Shown here: positions 41,414 to 58,964 of the stretch, in pieces
How positions within the stretch are numbered: the stretch's first letter is position 1
How the letters are laid out: the number at the start of each line of letters is the position of its first letter
Assembly: GCF_047495875.1 (NCBI RefSeq)
Contig: NC_092459.1
Span: forward strand, 20,135,795 to 20,199,794
Source: Pithys albifrons albifrons
Taxonomy: Eukaryota; Chordata; Aves; Passeriformes; Thamnophilidae
Direction of reading: 5' to 3'
DNA length: 64,000 nt
The notes under the pieces: model-generated
Database searches by the model: none
The model's input: only the letters and a program-made list of their open reading frames with translations
Told to the model about the DNA's origin: nothing
Program-made: the position numbers and the translations under genes

Positions 41414-42733
41414 ATTTTAGAAATACCAAGAATTTCAGTTTTGTAATTGTTTATATGTTTTAAAAAGTCCCACATGAACAAAGATTTGTATTTGTATTTT
41501 CCATTCAGAATACTTATTTCAAAATTTATTTCTCCCTTGTAAACCCTTCTCATTTCAAGAAATATCCAATAATTTCAACCTCCTTTATGCATTTACTGTA
41601 CCAGTTTTCTGAGAAGTTTGTGGCATTTTTCTCTACCTATTATGGAACTAGAATGTAGATTTCATGGATTCTTGCAATATTGGATTTAAATGACAATATG
41701 AAGAAATAATACATATGTCCTCTCCTACGTACATGTACAAAACATGTGTTCATGCTGCAGAGCAATATAGTTAAGCTGCTCAGAAAAATAAGAAAATAAC
41801 TTGAAATCATTTCTGACAATATTAAAATTCTCATGTGGGAAGCAAGAAATTGCAGTGTCTTAGCAGACATTTAGACCACCTCGTGTAGCTTTTCCTTCTG
41901 ACAAAACTGAACCCTTGGTGTTGAATATTGATGCAGAGAACCCAAGGTAGAAAACAGTATGTTAGCCTTCCCCAGAGGAAAATTTCTTTCTAGCCTCTAG
42001 CAGTCTTTCCTGAAAAAGAATGACTGATCCTTCTTTCCCAGTTTTTTCATGGCTAACACCTGTAGCTCAGTTAAATATCTCTTGAATTCCCCACAGGCTT
42101 TTCTGGTTTGACTAACATAAAATCTATCAGATATATTCTGTAGAGAACCTTCTGTCCCATCTCTTAGAATCAGTGTAAAATATACTGAACATACATTCTG
42201 CAGTGCAAACATGTAGATGCATTAGCCTCTTGTCATGATGGAAACCATTTATTTAAATCTATTTTATATGTTCTTAACTGGTTGATTCTCTGTGACCACT
42301 TCAGCTCTACACACTGACTACTTACTTTTGTCGTAACATCCTATATGACACTTTATCAAAGCCTCAAAGCTCTAAAATAATATCTAAAATTTTTTTGCAC
42401 TTGCATATTTTAGATGAAAGTCTAAGTTAAAGCTTCACACTATAAAATGTTATATGCCATATTGTACACTTATCCCCCTTATCCTCAAATCAGAAAAAAA
42501 AATATCACACTGAGTTTAAAATAATTTCTGGTAGTATCGTAAGTTCTCATAATCAATACAACTGACAAATATTAATAGGAACAATAAATCAGTGCTAAAG
42601 AACATGACTCATAAAATATTTATGATTTATAAAAGCACATAGTATTCTGCCTTTAACTGCTTACATTACAGATTAGGATAAAAATACAGTTCTTCAGCAA
42701 AAGCAGCATTACGTACATGCACACAAACAACTA

Positions 42734-43012
<279 letters not shown>

Positions 43013-45994
43013 TCAACTCTCAACACAGGAAGAACACATTACTATATGTTTTGCAAGGCATTCAATAATAGGTAAACACTGGAGGGTCAGGCTCCAGTAA
43101 TATAGTGATTAACACCCAAGAAGAAATAAACCATCCATTGGGACCATCCAGAAATATTCTAGTAATAGATAACAAAGTCATTAATTCCTTAAAACTTATA
43201 AAAAAAAATCCACTGGATTTTTTAATATATATTTAACTACACCAAAAAATTACCTGATCAAAAATGGAAAAGAATTAATGACAGACTATAAAGCAACAGG
43301 ACACCATAAAGGTCTAAAAAATTACAGATATTTATCAAGGGAAATGTTCCTTTTAGAAATAGCTTTAATGATTTATTTGCTGTTGGGCTCTATATTTTCA
43401 GACTTCAAAATATTATTCAATGAAACTCATTTAATTCATAAAAGCTAGTTTGATGAAAATTCAGAAGGAATTTTCACTAATAACACTTACTAAGATACAA
43501 GGATAATTTAAAACTAAGTAGTTCGATATGAAGCAAAACAGGAAGAGAGTTTCATAAAACTGTTATACAGAATTATTTCAAGCAACTTCACATAGATAAG
43601 ATAGTAAGTAATTGCCATTTAAAAAGTAAGTGTTGAGAAGATGAATGTCCTGCTCTCTCTGAGCATTCTATTTGTAGTCATGAAATACTTCAGTCAGAAG
43701 AAAGTTCAGAATATGAGCAGTAATATCAGTGAGCTTTATATTAACATGTACCATTAAGACCAAGCACTAAAAATATAGAAAGATGAAGAACTAACTCTTG
43801 AACCAAGTATTTCGTTATTTTTCAAAGCTAATCTTTACAATATGGACATGTTAATCCTAGAAGTGTATACTTACTACTGTCAACTGGATTATTTAAACAA
43901 GCCACTTCAGCAAGATTAAACTAAACATATAACTTAGATATCCTTAAGTACTTAATTATAATGAAGTTTGTACTTAATTGCTTGACTGAAGTACAGCTAC
44001 TGTCATTAGGTTTTTTAATCATTGCTAATCACAATCATGCTATGCAATAAAGATTTATTTTCAGAAAACATTCTTTTCCCTAATTTCATCAGTGAATCCA
44101 GACTCTAGTGTTTGAAACATTACAAAGCTGGAAGAGACTTGGAGGTATCCAAAATATTCTGAAATCCTCTAAAAAATCAGACCGCCCTTCTCCCAAATAA
44201 CAAAAAGTAAGAAAATAAATTGAAAACTTAAGAACAGAAATTAACTGTAACTGGAAAGGAAATGCAAAAAGGTTTATTCTACCTAAACTGTGGTTCACTC
44301 AAATTTTGTGTTAAATCCAGTAATGGCTCATTAAGTTTTAATGCTATTATTACTCCTGTTAACATTATTTTTGCGGTACTACTATAGATAATACCTTTAT
44401 TATCAACATCTTTATACAAAATAGAGTACTATTATTTAAGAGTACAGGACATATTAAGATGGATATATTGAACGGTACAAAATACTTTGCGAATTATATT
44501 AAAAATAGAAGATTATTCTGGAGGGTAAGAGGATCTCACAGATTTTTTTGAAAAGGTGCATCAATATATTGCCCAATAATTACAACAAAACTGGTTTGGA
44601 ACAATTACAATAAATATTGAAACTTTAAAACTTTGATTGTACAATATTTTGAGGAAATGAATACACATGGAGGAATCGTTCCTTACTGGTTAACCTGTAG
44701 CAATATTGTATTCATAGCTTACATTTTAAAATTATGTAACACATTCTCAGACTTTTTAAGTAGTAAAATTATTTTCAGAAAAAACTTTATCTTGCTTATC
44801 TACATAAGAAAATAACACAGGAACCACTCAAGTGAGAGGGGAAATCCTGAAGGAGCATCAACATCTCTCTGTCCCTTTAATTTACACACCATCCCTTATA
44901 GTCCTTTGGATAGTAAATGAAAAATAAATGAAGTCTAGCTTATTCAATTCTAGCTACTATCTATTCAGAGATGCACAGGCTTTTTGCCTGTTGTAAGTAA
45001 CATAAACAGAACACATATGGAAACTTCGGGGGGCTGTTCTGGTATTTGTTCAGTAAGAGTAGAAACTGTGAAGATCACCATAAATTTGAAGGTCAGTCAG
45101 TTAAGGGTGAAAGCACTCACACATGAGCAGAGCACAATTGCTTGTTTTGTTATTTGCTATTTTAAAAAATAAGATATAAAATATTAAGATACTCTACATG
45201 TGGTTTTTGGCACAAATCCTATAGATGACTCATAAAATATTAGGCAGGTCATCCATCTGACTATGATATATCATGATTTAAAGGCCCCTCAGGGAGTATG
45301 TTTTATAGTTTTAGTATAAATATGAATTGTATTATTTTCTGGGTTTTTGATATATGCAATAACACCTGGTTTAACAGAGAAATTAATTGTTCAGTCATGA
45401 CTATGAAATATTACTAACAAATCCTGATGTCATACCTTACAAAAGAAAACTCTTTTTATGAGTGTCACACCAAAAGACTTGGTTGGTACTGAGCTTTAAA
45501 AACTGAGATGCTATTTCACGGCAGACAAAAACTCCAGCAAAAGCCTGAAATAAAGCCCAACGTAAAGAAAATCTGAGAAAAAATATTTCAGTCCAATACT
45601 GGCAGCAGTCAAATGCTTGAATTTTGAATTATCTTTTATAAGCATTTGGCATTTCTTTGTGCAGCACTGATAAGAAAAGAGCATAAATCACAAAAGAAAT
45701 GCAACTGATCCTCTACTATCCTGTTTGTATGATTTAAATGTATTTTCCATCTTACATAAACATTAGGGTGATTTATTGGTTTTTCAAGTGCCATATACTT
45801 CTCTAACACTTGAACATGGAAATAATTGCTTTACAGAAAAATGGTATTAGCAGAGTATTGAGCATGCAATCACTCAAATGCTAGGAAAGCTCACAATTAG
45901 CTCACTTAAAACTTTCATTTAGGGTTATTGTACATTTCTCAATTGTCATAGTGTGTATAACTACAGACAATAAAAAAAAATCCACTTCTCAGCC

Positions 45995-46605
45995 TAGCAT
46001 AGGTTGAATTAGAAGGGACCTTTAAAGGTGATCTAGTTCCAACCCGCCTGTTATGGATGTATTTCAGCAGAATAGATTGCTAGAAGTCCCATCCAACCTG
46101 ACTTTTAAGACCTCCAGGAATGGGGCACCCACAGCTTTTGCTTTTCCAGTATCTCATCTTAAAATATTTCTTCCTTATATCCAATAGAAATCTACCCTTT
46201 TTTGATTTAAAACTGTTTCCTCTTGTTACTAAAGTCCTTGGTAAAAAGCCTCTCTCCCTCTTTCTTACATGACCCTTTTAAGTACTGAAAGGCCACAATA
46301 AAGTAACCCTGGAACCTTCTCTTTTCCAGGCTGGGAAACCCCAGCTCTCTCAGTCTCTTTCCATTATAGAGGTATTCCAGCATTACGTTTATTTTTGTAA
46401 CCCTCCTCTGGACCCACTTGAACAGGGCCATGCCTTTCTTGTGCTCAGAGCACAAGAGCTGTATACAATACTCCAGGTGGTGTCTCAAGAGATAAGTAGA
46501 GGGACAAAACCACCTCCCTAGACCTGCTGACCATGCCTTTTTTTTATGGAAACCCAGTGTGCAATTTGCTGCAGCCCAGGATAGGACTGGCAACTTGGAA
46601 GCCTA
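45995..46605 (-). mobile_element. CR1 LINE 3' region, about 600 bp
   Basis: Reverse-orientation CR1: GAATTAGAAGGGACCTTTAA and CTAGTTCCAACCCGCCTG at the left, then ATTTCTTCCTTATATCCA, TTCTCTTTTCCAGGCTGGGA, CAATACTCCAGGTGGTGTCT and GCAGCCCAGGATAGGACTG at the right. The 128-codon minus-strand ORF at 46207-46593 is the sense strand of this copy and has the familiar CR1 non-RT tail, not a host gene. Confidence 0.92.
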
Positions 46606-48597
46606 GTTTATTGCTCTAGGCATCAAAGGCCATAATTTTTCCAGATGCCATGACTCAGAACTAGAGTCATAAAATGTTGCTTATTGAGTTAGAAAATAAT
46701 TTGCTATGAAGTCCTGAAAAAATCATATTTTTATTTCCATTGGCATTCCTGTCTTAGGACTTCATCTGAAACTATTTTAGAAATACTACAATTCTTCAAC
46801 TATCTCCTTTTCATTTCATCATTCCTATGATTTAGAAGGTCCATCATAATTGACTTTATTCTAGATAAAGGTGATCAGATTTAACATGTTTAAATCATGT
46901 TTTGTATGTGCATGAGAGTATTTTTAGAAGAAAGAAAGCAAAATTTGAACTTTTTTTTCAGTATATTTTTTGGAACATGTTGCTCTCTAAATACATGTAA
47001 GATACTTACCTCATATTCAGCTTTATCCTATATTGAAATTCAGAACAGACTCAAAATACTCTTTTGTTCCGATAATAGACTAGGATTTCCACAGTAAAAA
47101 TAACACAAAGCAAAACTATATTTCATTTCCCTTGAAGAAGCCCTAGTCCTAAACGGAAAGACATGTGGCAAAAAAAGACATTCCAGGAATATTAAAGGCT
47201 GAGGTAACATTAATTATATGGACAGGAATTAAGTCCCACAAATATGTCTTATGAAGCATTAGACTAAATGTATTCTTCTGTGTACTAATTTCTGATATGA
47301 ATCTCACAAAGGCCATAAAAGTTATGTATTTCTTCTGACTCACTACAAATTGGCCTGCCAAACAAGTTCTGTGATCGTTCTTCTTCCCCCCAGATCTAAT
47401 GTACATAGGCTGTTTATAGCTTAGATACTGAGATTCGACAGATATGAGGGTCTCAGAAACATAAGATTGTCAGTCAAATGTGATATAGAAATGTTCATCT
47501 AAATATTTGTGGCTGCTTCTTCTCTTTGCTGCTTTACAGAAATAGTAAAACCACAACTCCCATAACAAGAGACAGCCTTTCTTAACACTCCTGGTGTTCT
47601 TTGTTTGTTTGTTGGTTTGTTTTAATTTAACAGGATGATATTTATTTCAATAGTAGAAAAGGTGTAATTAAACTTAAATACAGATATTTTAAAAATCAGG
47701 TACTTTTAGAGTCCTCAACATCTTACAAAAAATAAAAATTATATATAATAAAATTTATTATGTTTCCAATAGTTCAACAGGCAATCAGTATGAACTTCCT
47801 TCTTGTAATAAATGAAACAAAAAGTTTCACAATGTACAGACATTCAGTAATCTATCTTGAGCATAATGGAATACCCACCATACCCTGTGTATTGCAATTG
47901 CAAAGCTGAAGGGTAAGAAAAAATGAAAATATCAGAGCATAAACAAAAAGGACCTGACTGGCGATGGTACTCAGAGCTGTAATTTCCCTGGGGTTCTGCT
48001 AAGGAGACAAAGCTTTTTACTGTGCTCAGAAATACACAGTACCTAAGTTATATATTCAAATCCTGTGCTGTGAGAATTCATATGATAGTGCTTAAGGAGC
48101 AGCACTAGCTCCTTGCAAGCACATAGGTAGAAAATAATTTACTGTCCTGAGTGTGCATACACTTTTCTTCCTTCCTAAAATAGTGTGCTCAGAGTACAAT
48201 CCCAGGCTATATTAAGTCTCAATCTCTGTCTTCAGAAAAAAAAAAATAGAAAAATTGAGAAAAAGCATTATTAATTCCATCATTCACTCTACAATATTCA
48301 TATTCTTTGCTCTTGCTTGAGATGAGGGGTCATCAAAAAGCCTTATCCTTCAAAAAATGATAAGATGTCTGGAAAACTTCATTTTTTTATAACATGCAAA
48401 TTTCATTGAATAACCATAACCACCACCAATCTCCCTTTACTTTTATATTGGTATTTACAAAAAGTCATCTACCTTGCAAAAATAGTCTGCTACCTTAATG
48501 CCATTATACTTACTGTATAATACTTAGTAGAAATGGCAATATTTTTTGACATATGAAAACCAGTCCTTGAACTGAACTGGGTTTTGTACCACTGAGT

Positions 48598-48667
48598 AAA
48601 AAAAAAAAAAGAAAACAAACACAACAAAACAAAACAAAAAACCAACAAACCAACAAACCAAAAAAAT
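48598..48667. repeat. A-rich, AAAC-type low-complexity repeat
   Basis: Poly-A followed by AAAC/CAAC units (ACAAAACAAAAC, CCAACAAACC). Confidence 0.88.
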
Positions 48668-51600
48668 TCTTTTTAACGTAAATTTAAGTACATTCTTTTA
48701 AAAAATCAAATTAGGATTAAGTTATGCAAACCTGTGAGCACTTCCTAATATGCAACACATTCATTAGGACAGCTTCAATGGGTGTGGGAAATGTGACTGC
48801 AATTATGGATTCTTTTGCCTACTCCTTTTTTTTTTTTTTGTTAAAGGGTAAATTAAATTAATTTCACTATTTAAAAAGCGGTGCTTTTTTGTTTATAAAA
48901 CTCTTTCCTGCCCCCCACCCCCCCTCCAATTATAACATATGAGGACATCCTAAAACAGGATCAATTAGAAGCAGTATGAAAAATCATCTACTTAAATGTA
49001 CAAAGATATCAGGTGTTCAGCTCCATCTGCTTTAAAAAATAATAGAAATAGCAATAGAAATAGCAAAGCTGACTGTGTGATCATGAATTGCACTAAGAAT
49101 AAATCCCTAGCTTTCTATATTTGATATGCTTCCTTTTGCCCATAAGAAGATTTTGAATGTGACAGCCATGACAATCTCATATTTTATCTCCCTCCCACAT
49201 CTATATCCCATGAATAGCAGTTAAGGAAGACACTGCCTATTAAAATGAGGAAGGAATATTCTGACTATGGAGCCAGCAAGCCAAACTCAATTGATATCTG
49301 TGGAGTAGTGCTGAAGCTCTCCTCTCAATAGGGGCATTATTTCAGAAAATTTGACTACAACCGGATAGTGGTTTCAAAATTGAATAACAAAGGTATACTA
49401 AGAAGCATGACAGCCACACAGTAAAACAGTGCTGAGTTTCATCATCCAAACAACTCAGGCTGAGACTTCTATGACATTTGATTTGTGGAAAGGAAAACAA
49501 TATTTCTAACAGTGAATAAGGAGAAGAAAAAGAGAAACACTGAAGGAAGGAGGAATTATTTTTTAAGTCAAGTTTCAGCAATTGCAGATAAACTAAGAGG
49601 AAGAGAGAAAAATCAAGAAGTATAATATTAAAAGGAGTTGGAAAAGCATCAAGGGCAACAGATGTGGTGCAGGAAAAGTCAGCCATCAAAAGCAACATAT
49701 ACTTTGTATGATGAAAAATAAAGAAGTTACCAAAACTGCTCAATTGAAAACCACTGGCATTTTCTTCCACAGCACTCAGAAGAATAGTGAATACACTAAA
49801 ACATAACACTTCCAGAATTTCATACATTACAAATACCTTGAATTGAGTGTATGATTTCCTATATGTTCTAAATTATATTGGATAAGTTACTTGTGCTCAA
49901 TAATATGAAGTTATAAAATACAATAATCATAGAAATAATTGTTAAATCTTTGCAATAGAAATGGTTAGTGCAGTCTGGGATCTCAGAAGCAACAGAGTTT
50001 CTGCTCTCTGAAAAAAAATGAACACATTCAAGATAATTAATTTTTAAAGAGCAAAAGTCCAAAATCTGTATGTATAATAAAGAAAAGAACACAGATAAGA
50101 AGAGGGAACATAAGTCAATTAGAAGTTCAATACAGTGAGCTTAGCTGATAGATCATAATCTCTTAAAAGCTGAATGTGACAGTGTTACTAACTTTCCACA
50201 TTAGGAAAAAAAAATCAATAAATTGTAAGTCCCTTTTTAAAGAATTTTTTTCCCAGCCCCTTTTTATCTAAGCAGATTATGTTGTGGTGGGTTTTTTTTC
50301 ATTTTATTCTAAAACCATACTTTTAAATTATATTTACTGAAATATTGCACTTTTTTTAAAGCAATATTTCAGGAATGAGTCACCCCAGAGCCTCTTTATA
50401 AGTAAAAAGTATTACATAAAAATGAATTGCTTGAGTTGCCTTTACTGGAGAAATGGCTTTGCTTCTCACTCACGAGGAGAATAAATTAGATGAATATATA
50501 TGCATTTGGTAATTCAAATACACCCACAACCACACTTTTTGTGAAACAAGGAGATAAATACTAGGTGTAATTTTTAATTTGAAATTAGAATGACTCAAGA
50601 ATCAGTTAATATAAACGCATCTCTTTCTTGGTTCTGTTTTTTTTTCTATCTACTATTATAACTATTAGCCTAATAACTGAACTATGAAAATTCTTATCAA
50701 ATTATTTCTATTTTTTGAGAATTCAATAATGTTTCTGGATTCTTTTTCTAAATTCTTGCAAAATACTACTAAAAGTTTCTGAATTTCTAAAAACAATACT
50801 TCTTTTTAGACATTTTCTTTTATTCTGAGAATGCGACTATACAGTCTTTATCATGTAAAAAATATTTTATTATTTTAATATTTCATAACACAGTTTTCTG
50901 GTTTCAAGTGAATTGCTTTTCCTCTATTTAACAGGATAAAATTTTACACTGTCAGTGAGGCAGTTATGATCACACACTTGCTTACAGCTGAAGAGTTGCA
51001 AGTGGGAGAAACAGAAAGCAAGCAACTTACATAAAAAGCTACTGATTTTAACAAGAAATGTTTAGAATGAACCAAAAAAAGCAGTTTATATTGTATGATG
51101 TCCTCTTCATCATTCTCTCATTTATTTCTGACTAGAAAAAATAGTCCTATTGGAAAAAGTGAGAAAGGGAAGAATAGAAGAAAAGAGTAATAAACTATGC
51201 ACCTATTGAGCAAGCTACAACATTGCCTCTAGAAGAATATGTTGTACAGTCTACAAATAACATAAAATTTATCTATTCATTTCAGGACAGAAAATGCTGT
51301 AGTCTGGAATTATTGACATGTAGCTGAAATTACAAAGACTCGATGCCATTAAGGAACGGCTTGTTATAGTAAGGAAAAACACACTAATTAGAATCAGAAC
51401 AAAGAATATTAGAGACGAGATAGAAAACACTCTACATGGCTTTGTACTTTATTTATTTGTCATTTCTGTAGCTTGCCAATCACAATTACCATTGATTGCT
51501 CAGAATGAAACTCACACTAGGTGGGTGTGATGTGGAAGAGTATTCCCTACTTCTAAGACTATGTGGTAGAACAAAACTCCACAAACAACAGAGAGATAAG

Positions 51601-51731
51601 ACTTCTTTGTGGGCATGCTTTATGAGCCTTAGCCTAATACAGGTGTTCAGAATCTTCCTCTCTATCCACTGACTTCATAGGTATGATCTAACTATAACAG
51701 TATATATGTGTATGTATGTAAACAAATAGCG

Positions 51732-52254
51732 TGCTTGGCCTGGATATGACAATTTGTTGCCTTCACAACAGCTCATATGGTGATGTGTTTTAGATTTGTG
51801 GCTAAAATAATACTGATCTGGCTTTTGTTGAACAACAGCAAGGGCATTTCTGTTTCCCACTCTGTTCTGCCAGTGAATAGATTGGGACTGTACAATAGGT
51901 TGAGACAGGACATAACCAGGCATATACCTGAACTAAACAAAGAGATATTCCATATCATATAAAATCATGAACAGTAACGAAAGGGAGAGGGGGATTAGAG
52001 ACTTTAGACATCTTTGTCTGGGCACCAGTCTGTCTATGGCCAGTGGAGAGTGAAGGCCTTTGCACCACTTTTTTTTTTGTTATCGTTATCTCTTTTCACT
52101 CTCATCCTTCACTTATTAAACAAGGTGTTTTATGCTGGCCCCCTAGCTTTCTTATTTTGACTATTCCTTTTCTCTTCCATTCCACTATGGGTGGGACGAA
52201 AGTGAGCCAATAGCTGTGTAGTGCTTAACTGCCCACCAGTATTTACCCACAACA
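51732..52254 (+). mobile_element. Avian ERV solo LTR
   Basis: Starts TGCTTGGCCTGGATATGAC, includes GATGTGTTTTAGATTTGTGG and AAAGAGATATTCCATATCAT, a polyadenylation-like ATTAAAC near 52118, and ends TATTTACCCACAACA. Same arrangement as the copies at 14739 and 29395, so three copies of this LTR type sit in one gene segment, diverged from one another. ORFs at 51675-51962 lie in or across it. Confidence 0.66.
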
Positions 52255-53064
52255 TATATCCAAGTTACCTAAATTAGGGTCATAGAATAAGGCAGCATGA
52301 ATTTCCCACTGAGGTTAGATGAGAATTCAACCAGCAATTCCATTGGTTTAAACTGTACAGATCTTGCCATGGGGCTCAACTGTTGTCAGTAAGAATATTG
52401 CAAAAATGTGCACAAAATAATGATGTTTTATTGCCACTAATGTGAAATTAACAAGGAAAAAATGAAGATGAAGAAAAAAGATAACAGTAAAGGACCACAA
52501 AAAGTTCACATTTTCAAATATTGATTATATATATTTGAGAATAGATAGAAAATGTGTGTTATCTGGCATCTTTTAATTTCCTGCAATTTTTCATGTAAGT
52601 CTAGACTGCTATAACATAGGAATTATAAAACTTGTCTTGGTTTCGTTTTGGTTTCCAAGCCAAACTTTCACAAACTATCAAAAACTTTTCACCTGAAAAT
52701 AACCCTTACTGTATTTTTAAATACTCATCCATTAAATACAATACATTAAATATAGCAAGATTTTATAAATGGGAAAACAAACCAGTGAATATTAGAGTAT
52801 TTTTCAGCAACAGTACACCTTAAGAGTATGGAAAGGAGTATCAGGTATATGACCTTTGGAAAATAACATGACCTTGTTTTCAGGTTTTTACATCAATGAA
52901 ACATATATTGCAACTCAACACAATTTCATTTTTGAAAATTCCAACCTATGAATTAAGGAATCCACAAATTTAAAAATGCTATGTAGCATATGCCAAATAC
53001 ATCTTTTACAATAATAATAAAACCTAATTAAAATGTTATTTTTTCTTTCTAACCACAAGCATCA

Positions 53065-57373
<4,309 letters not shown>

Positions 57374-58881
57374 TTAGATTACAGATACTCATTATGGGAC
57401 TTTCCTGGAAGGCAGAGGTACAGAAGACCTCCTGGATAATCTAATCAATGTCTTTTCTTATATCAGCCAACTACATTGCAATTACTTAAATGAATTTTTA
57501 AATGCTATTTTTAAATATTTCAGGTTTTATGTTCTTATTTTTCTAATGGATAAATTTTCTAAAACACCCTTCCTCTGCTAACTTGAAAACCTCCTCACAT
57601 TTTTGACTAAAAAAAGTATGGTTATAAGACAACAGCAGCTAACTACATGCATTAATATGGTCAAATTAGTTCACTCCCTATTTCAATTCTAGTGTGTTCC
57701 ATTCACAGTGTAAGCACAGTGGTTAATTTTTAGGCTGCAGTCTGGAGTGAATCAACCATTGTTCTGAGTGAGTAGTACAAGCACAGAGAGGAATTTGTTC
57801 CACATCTACTTGCTGCAGATGGTATAGATGTGGACCATGCCAAGACAGTCATCAACAAATGACCAGCAGGCACTGACCTCTCACAGGACCTCCCAACACG
57901 ACCCATTGCATACATGCAACATCTTGGCAGTCAGCTATAGATGTACAAGTGTCTCTATTTAGCTGTTGTGTTTAGTTTAGTTGGCCTATTTTTAAGAAAA
58001 ATCCCAAGAACCAAGCAGAATCATGTGGCAATTGGAAGTGAAATACAAAATGTCTGTAACCTGCTGTCTAATCCCACATACTTCAGTGTGGTTGCCTAGG
58101 ACCAATTGCAAAATGCTCCCAGCTTTGTTTGCTCTAGTAACAGTTCACATTGAAAATTTAACAGTAGCACAAGAAAAGCCTTTTTTGTCAATTCTGCTCT
58201 CTGAGGAACTCAGGTTATACATTCTGCTGTTGGAATGCAAAAGCTGAAAAAGCCCTCAAGAGTGGAAGTAACTGGTACATAGATTGAGACATGGTACTGA
58301 GAACAAGGTTTAGTTCCTGTTTTAGTCATTTGAATATACAAAATTGTGCAAGTCACTTAACATCTCTTGTCTATTTTTATCAAGTGTATTAAGAGTCTAA
58401 TATTTATTAAGGTAGCACATCTCATCAATATAATATGAAGTCTTATTTAAACATAATTTGTAGTGATCATATTCTCATAAAAAAAGTAAATGAAAATCCA
58501 TTTAATGAAATTGCCTCCACATCAATTGGAATTTTTACATACCCTACCTTTAATAAAGTTCACATAGGATTACATGGAATAAAACTAGTATAATTAATAA
58601 TTTAGTTGAGTATATTTAGGCAATCAGCTTCTGAAAGCCAAACTGAAATATATCCAGAAAATTACTTGGAAGGAAAACAAAAAGGATCAGTTTTTACTAC
58701 AATGATGAAAAATTAAATTACTTTTTTTCTTATAAAAACACTACAAAATTCTAACAATTAAAAAAAATACATTTTTTCTTAACAGTAACCTTTTTAAAGG
58801 AAAAAAATACATGCACTTATTGTGTCATCTTAGTTACTTGCAAAATGGATTAGCTTTGAATAATTTACTTAATGCAATATT

Positions 58882-58964
58882 CACTGCTTTATTTTATTCC
58901 CTCTTTTTGTCTTCTATGATTGCACTGTTTTATTTTATTCTCTCTTTCTAGTCTTCTGTGATTG
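58882..58964. repeat. Imperfect 41/42-bp tandem duplication
   Basis: Two adjacent copies, 58882-58922 and 58923-58964, both starting CACTG(C/T)TTTATTTTATTC and ending GTCTTCT(A/G)TGATTG. They differ at a few bases and one indel, so the duplication is not recent. Confidence 0.9.

Noticed and set aside
46207..46593. 128-codon minus-strand ORF as a possible gene
   Set aside because: It lies wholly inside a CR1 3' region; the peptide is the translated sense strand of the CR1 tail.
49342..49827. 161-codon minus-strand ORF as a CSMD3 exon or nested gene
   Set aside because: Composition is low-complexity Phe/Leu/Ser, the Sushi and CUB patterns are absent, and CSMD3 frame is already complete between the exons at 53085 and 42978.
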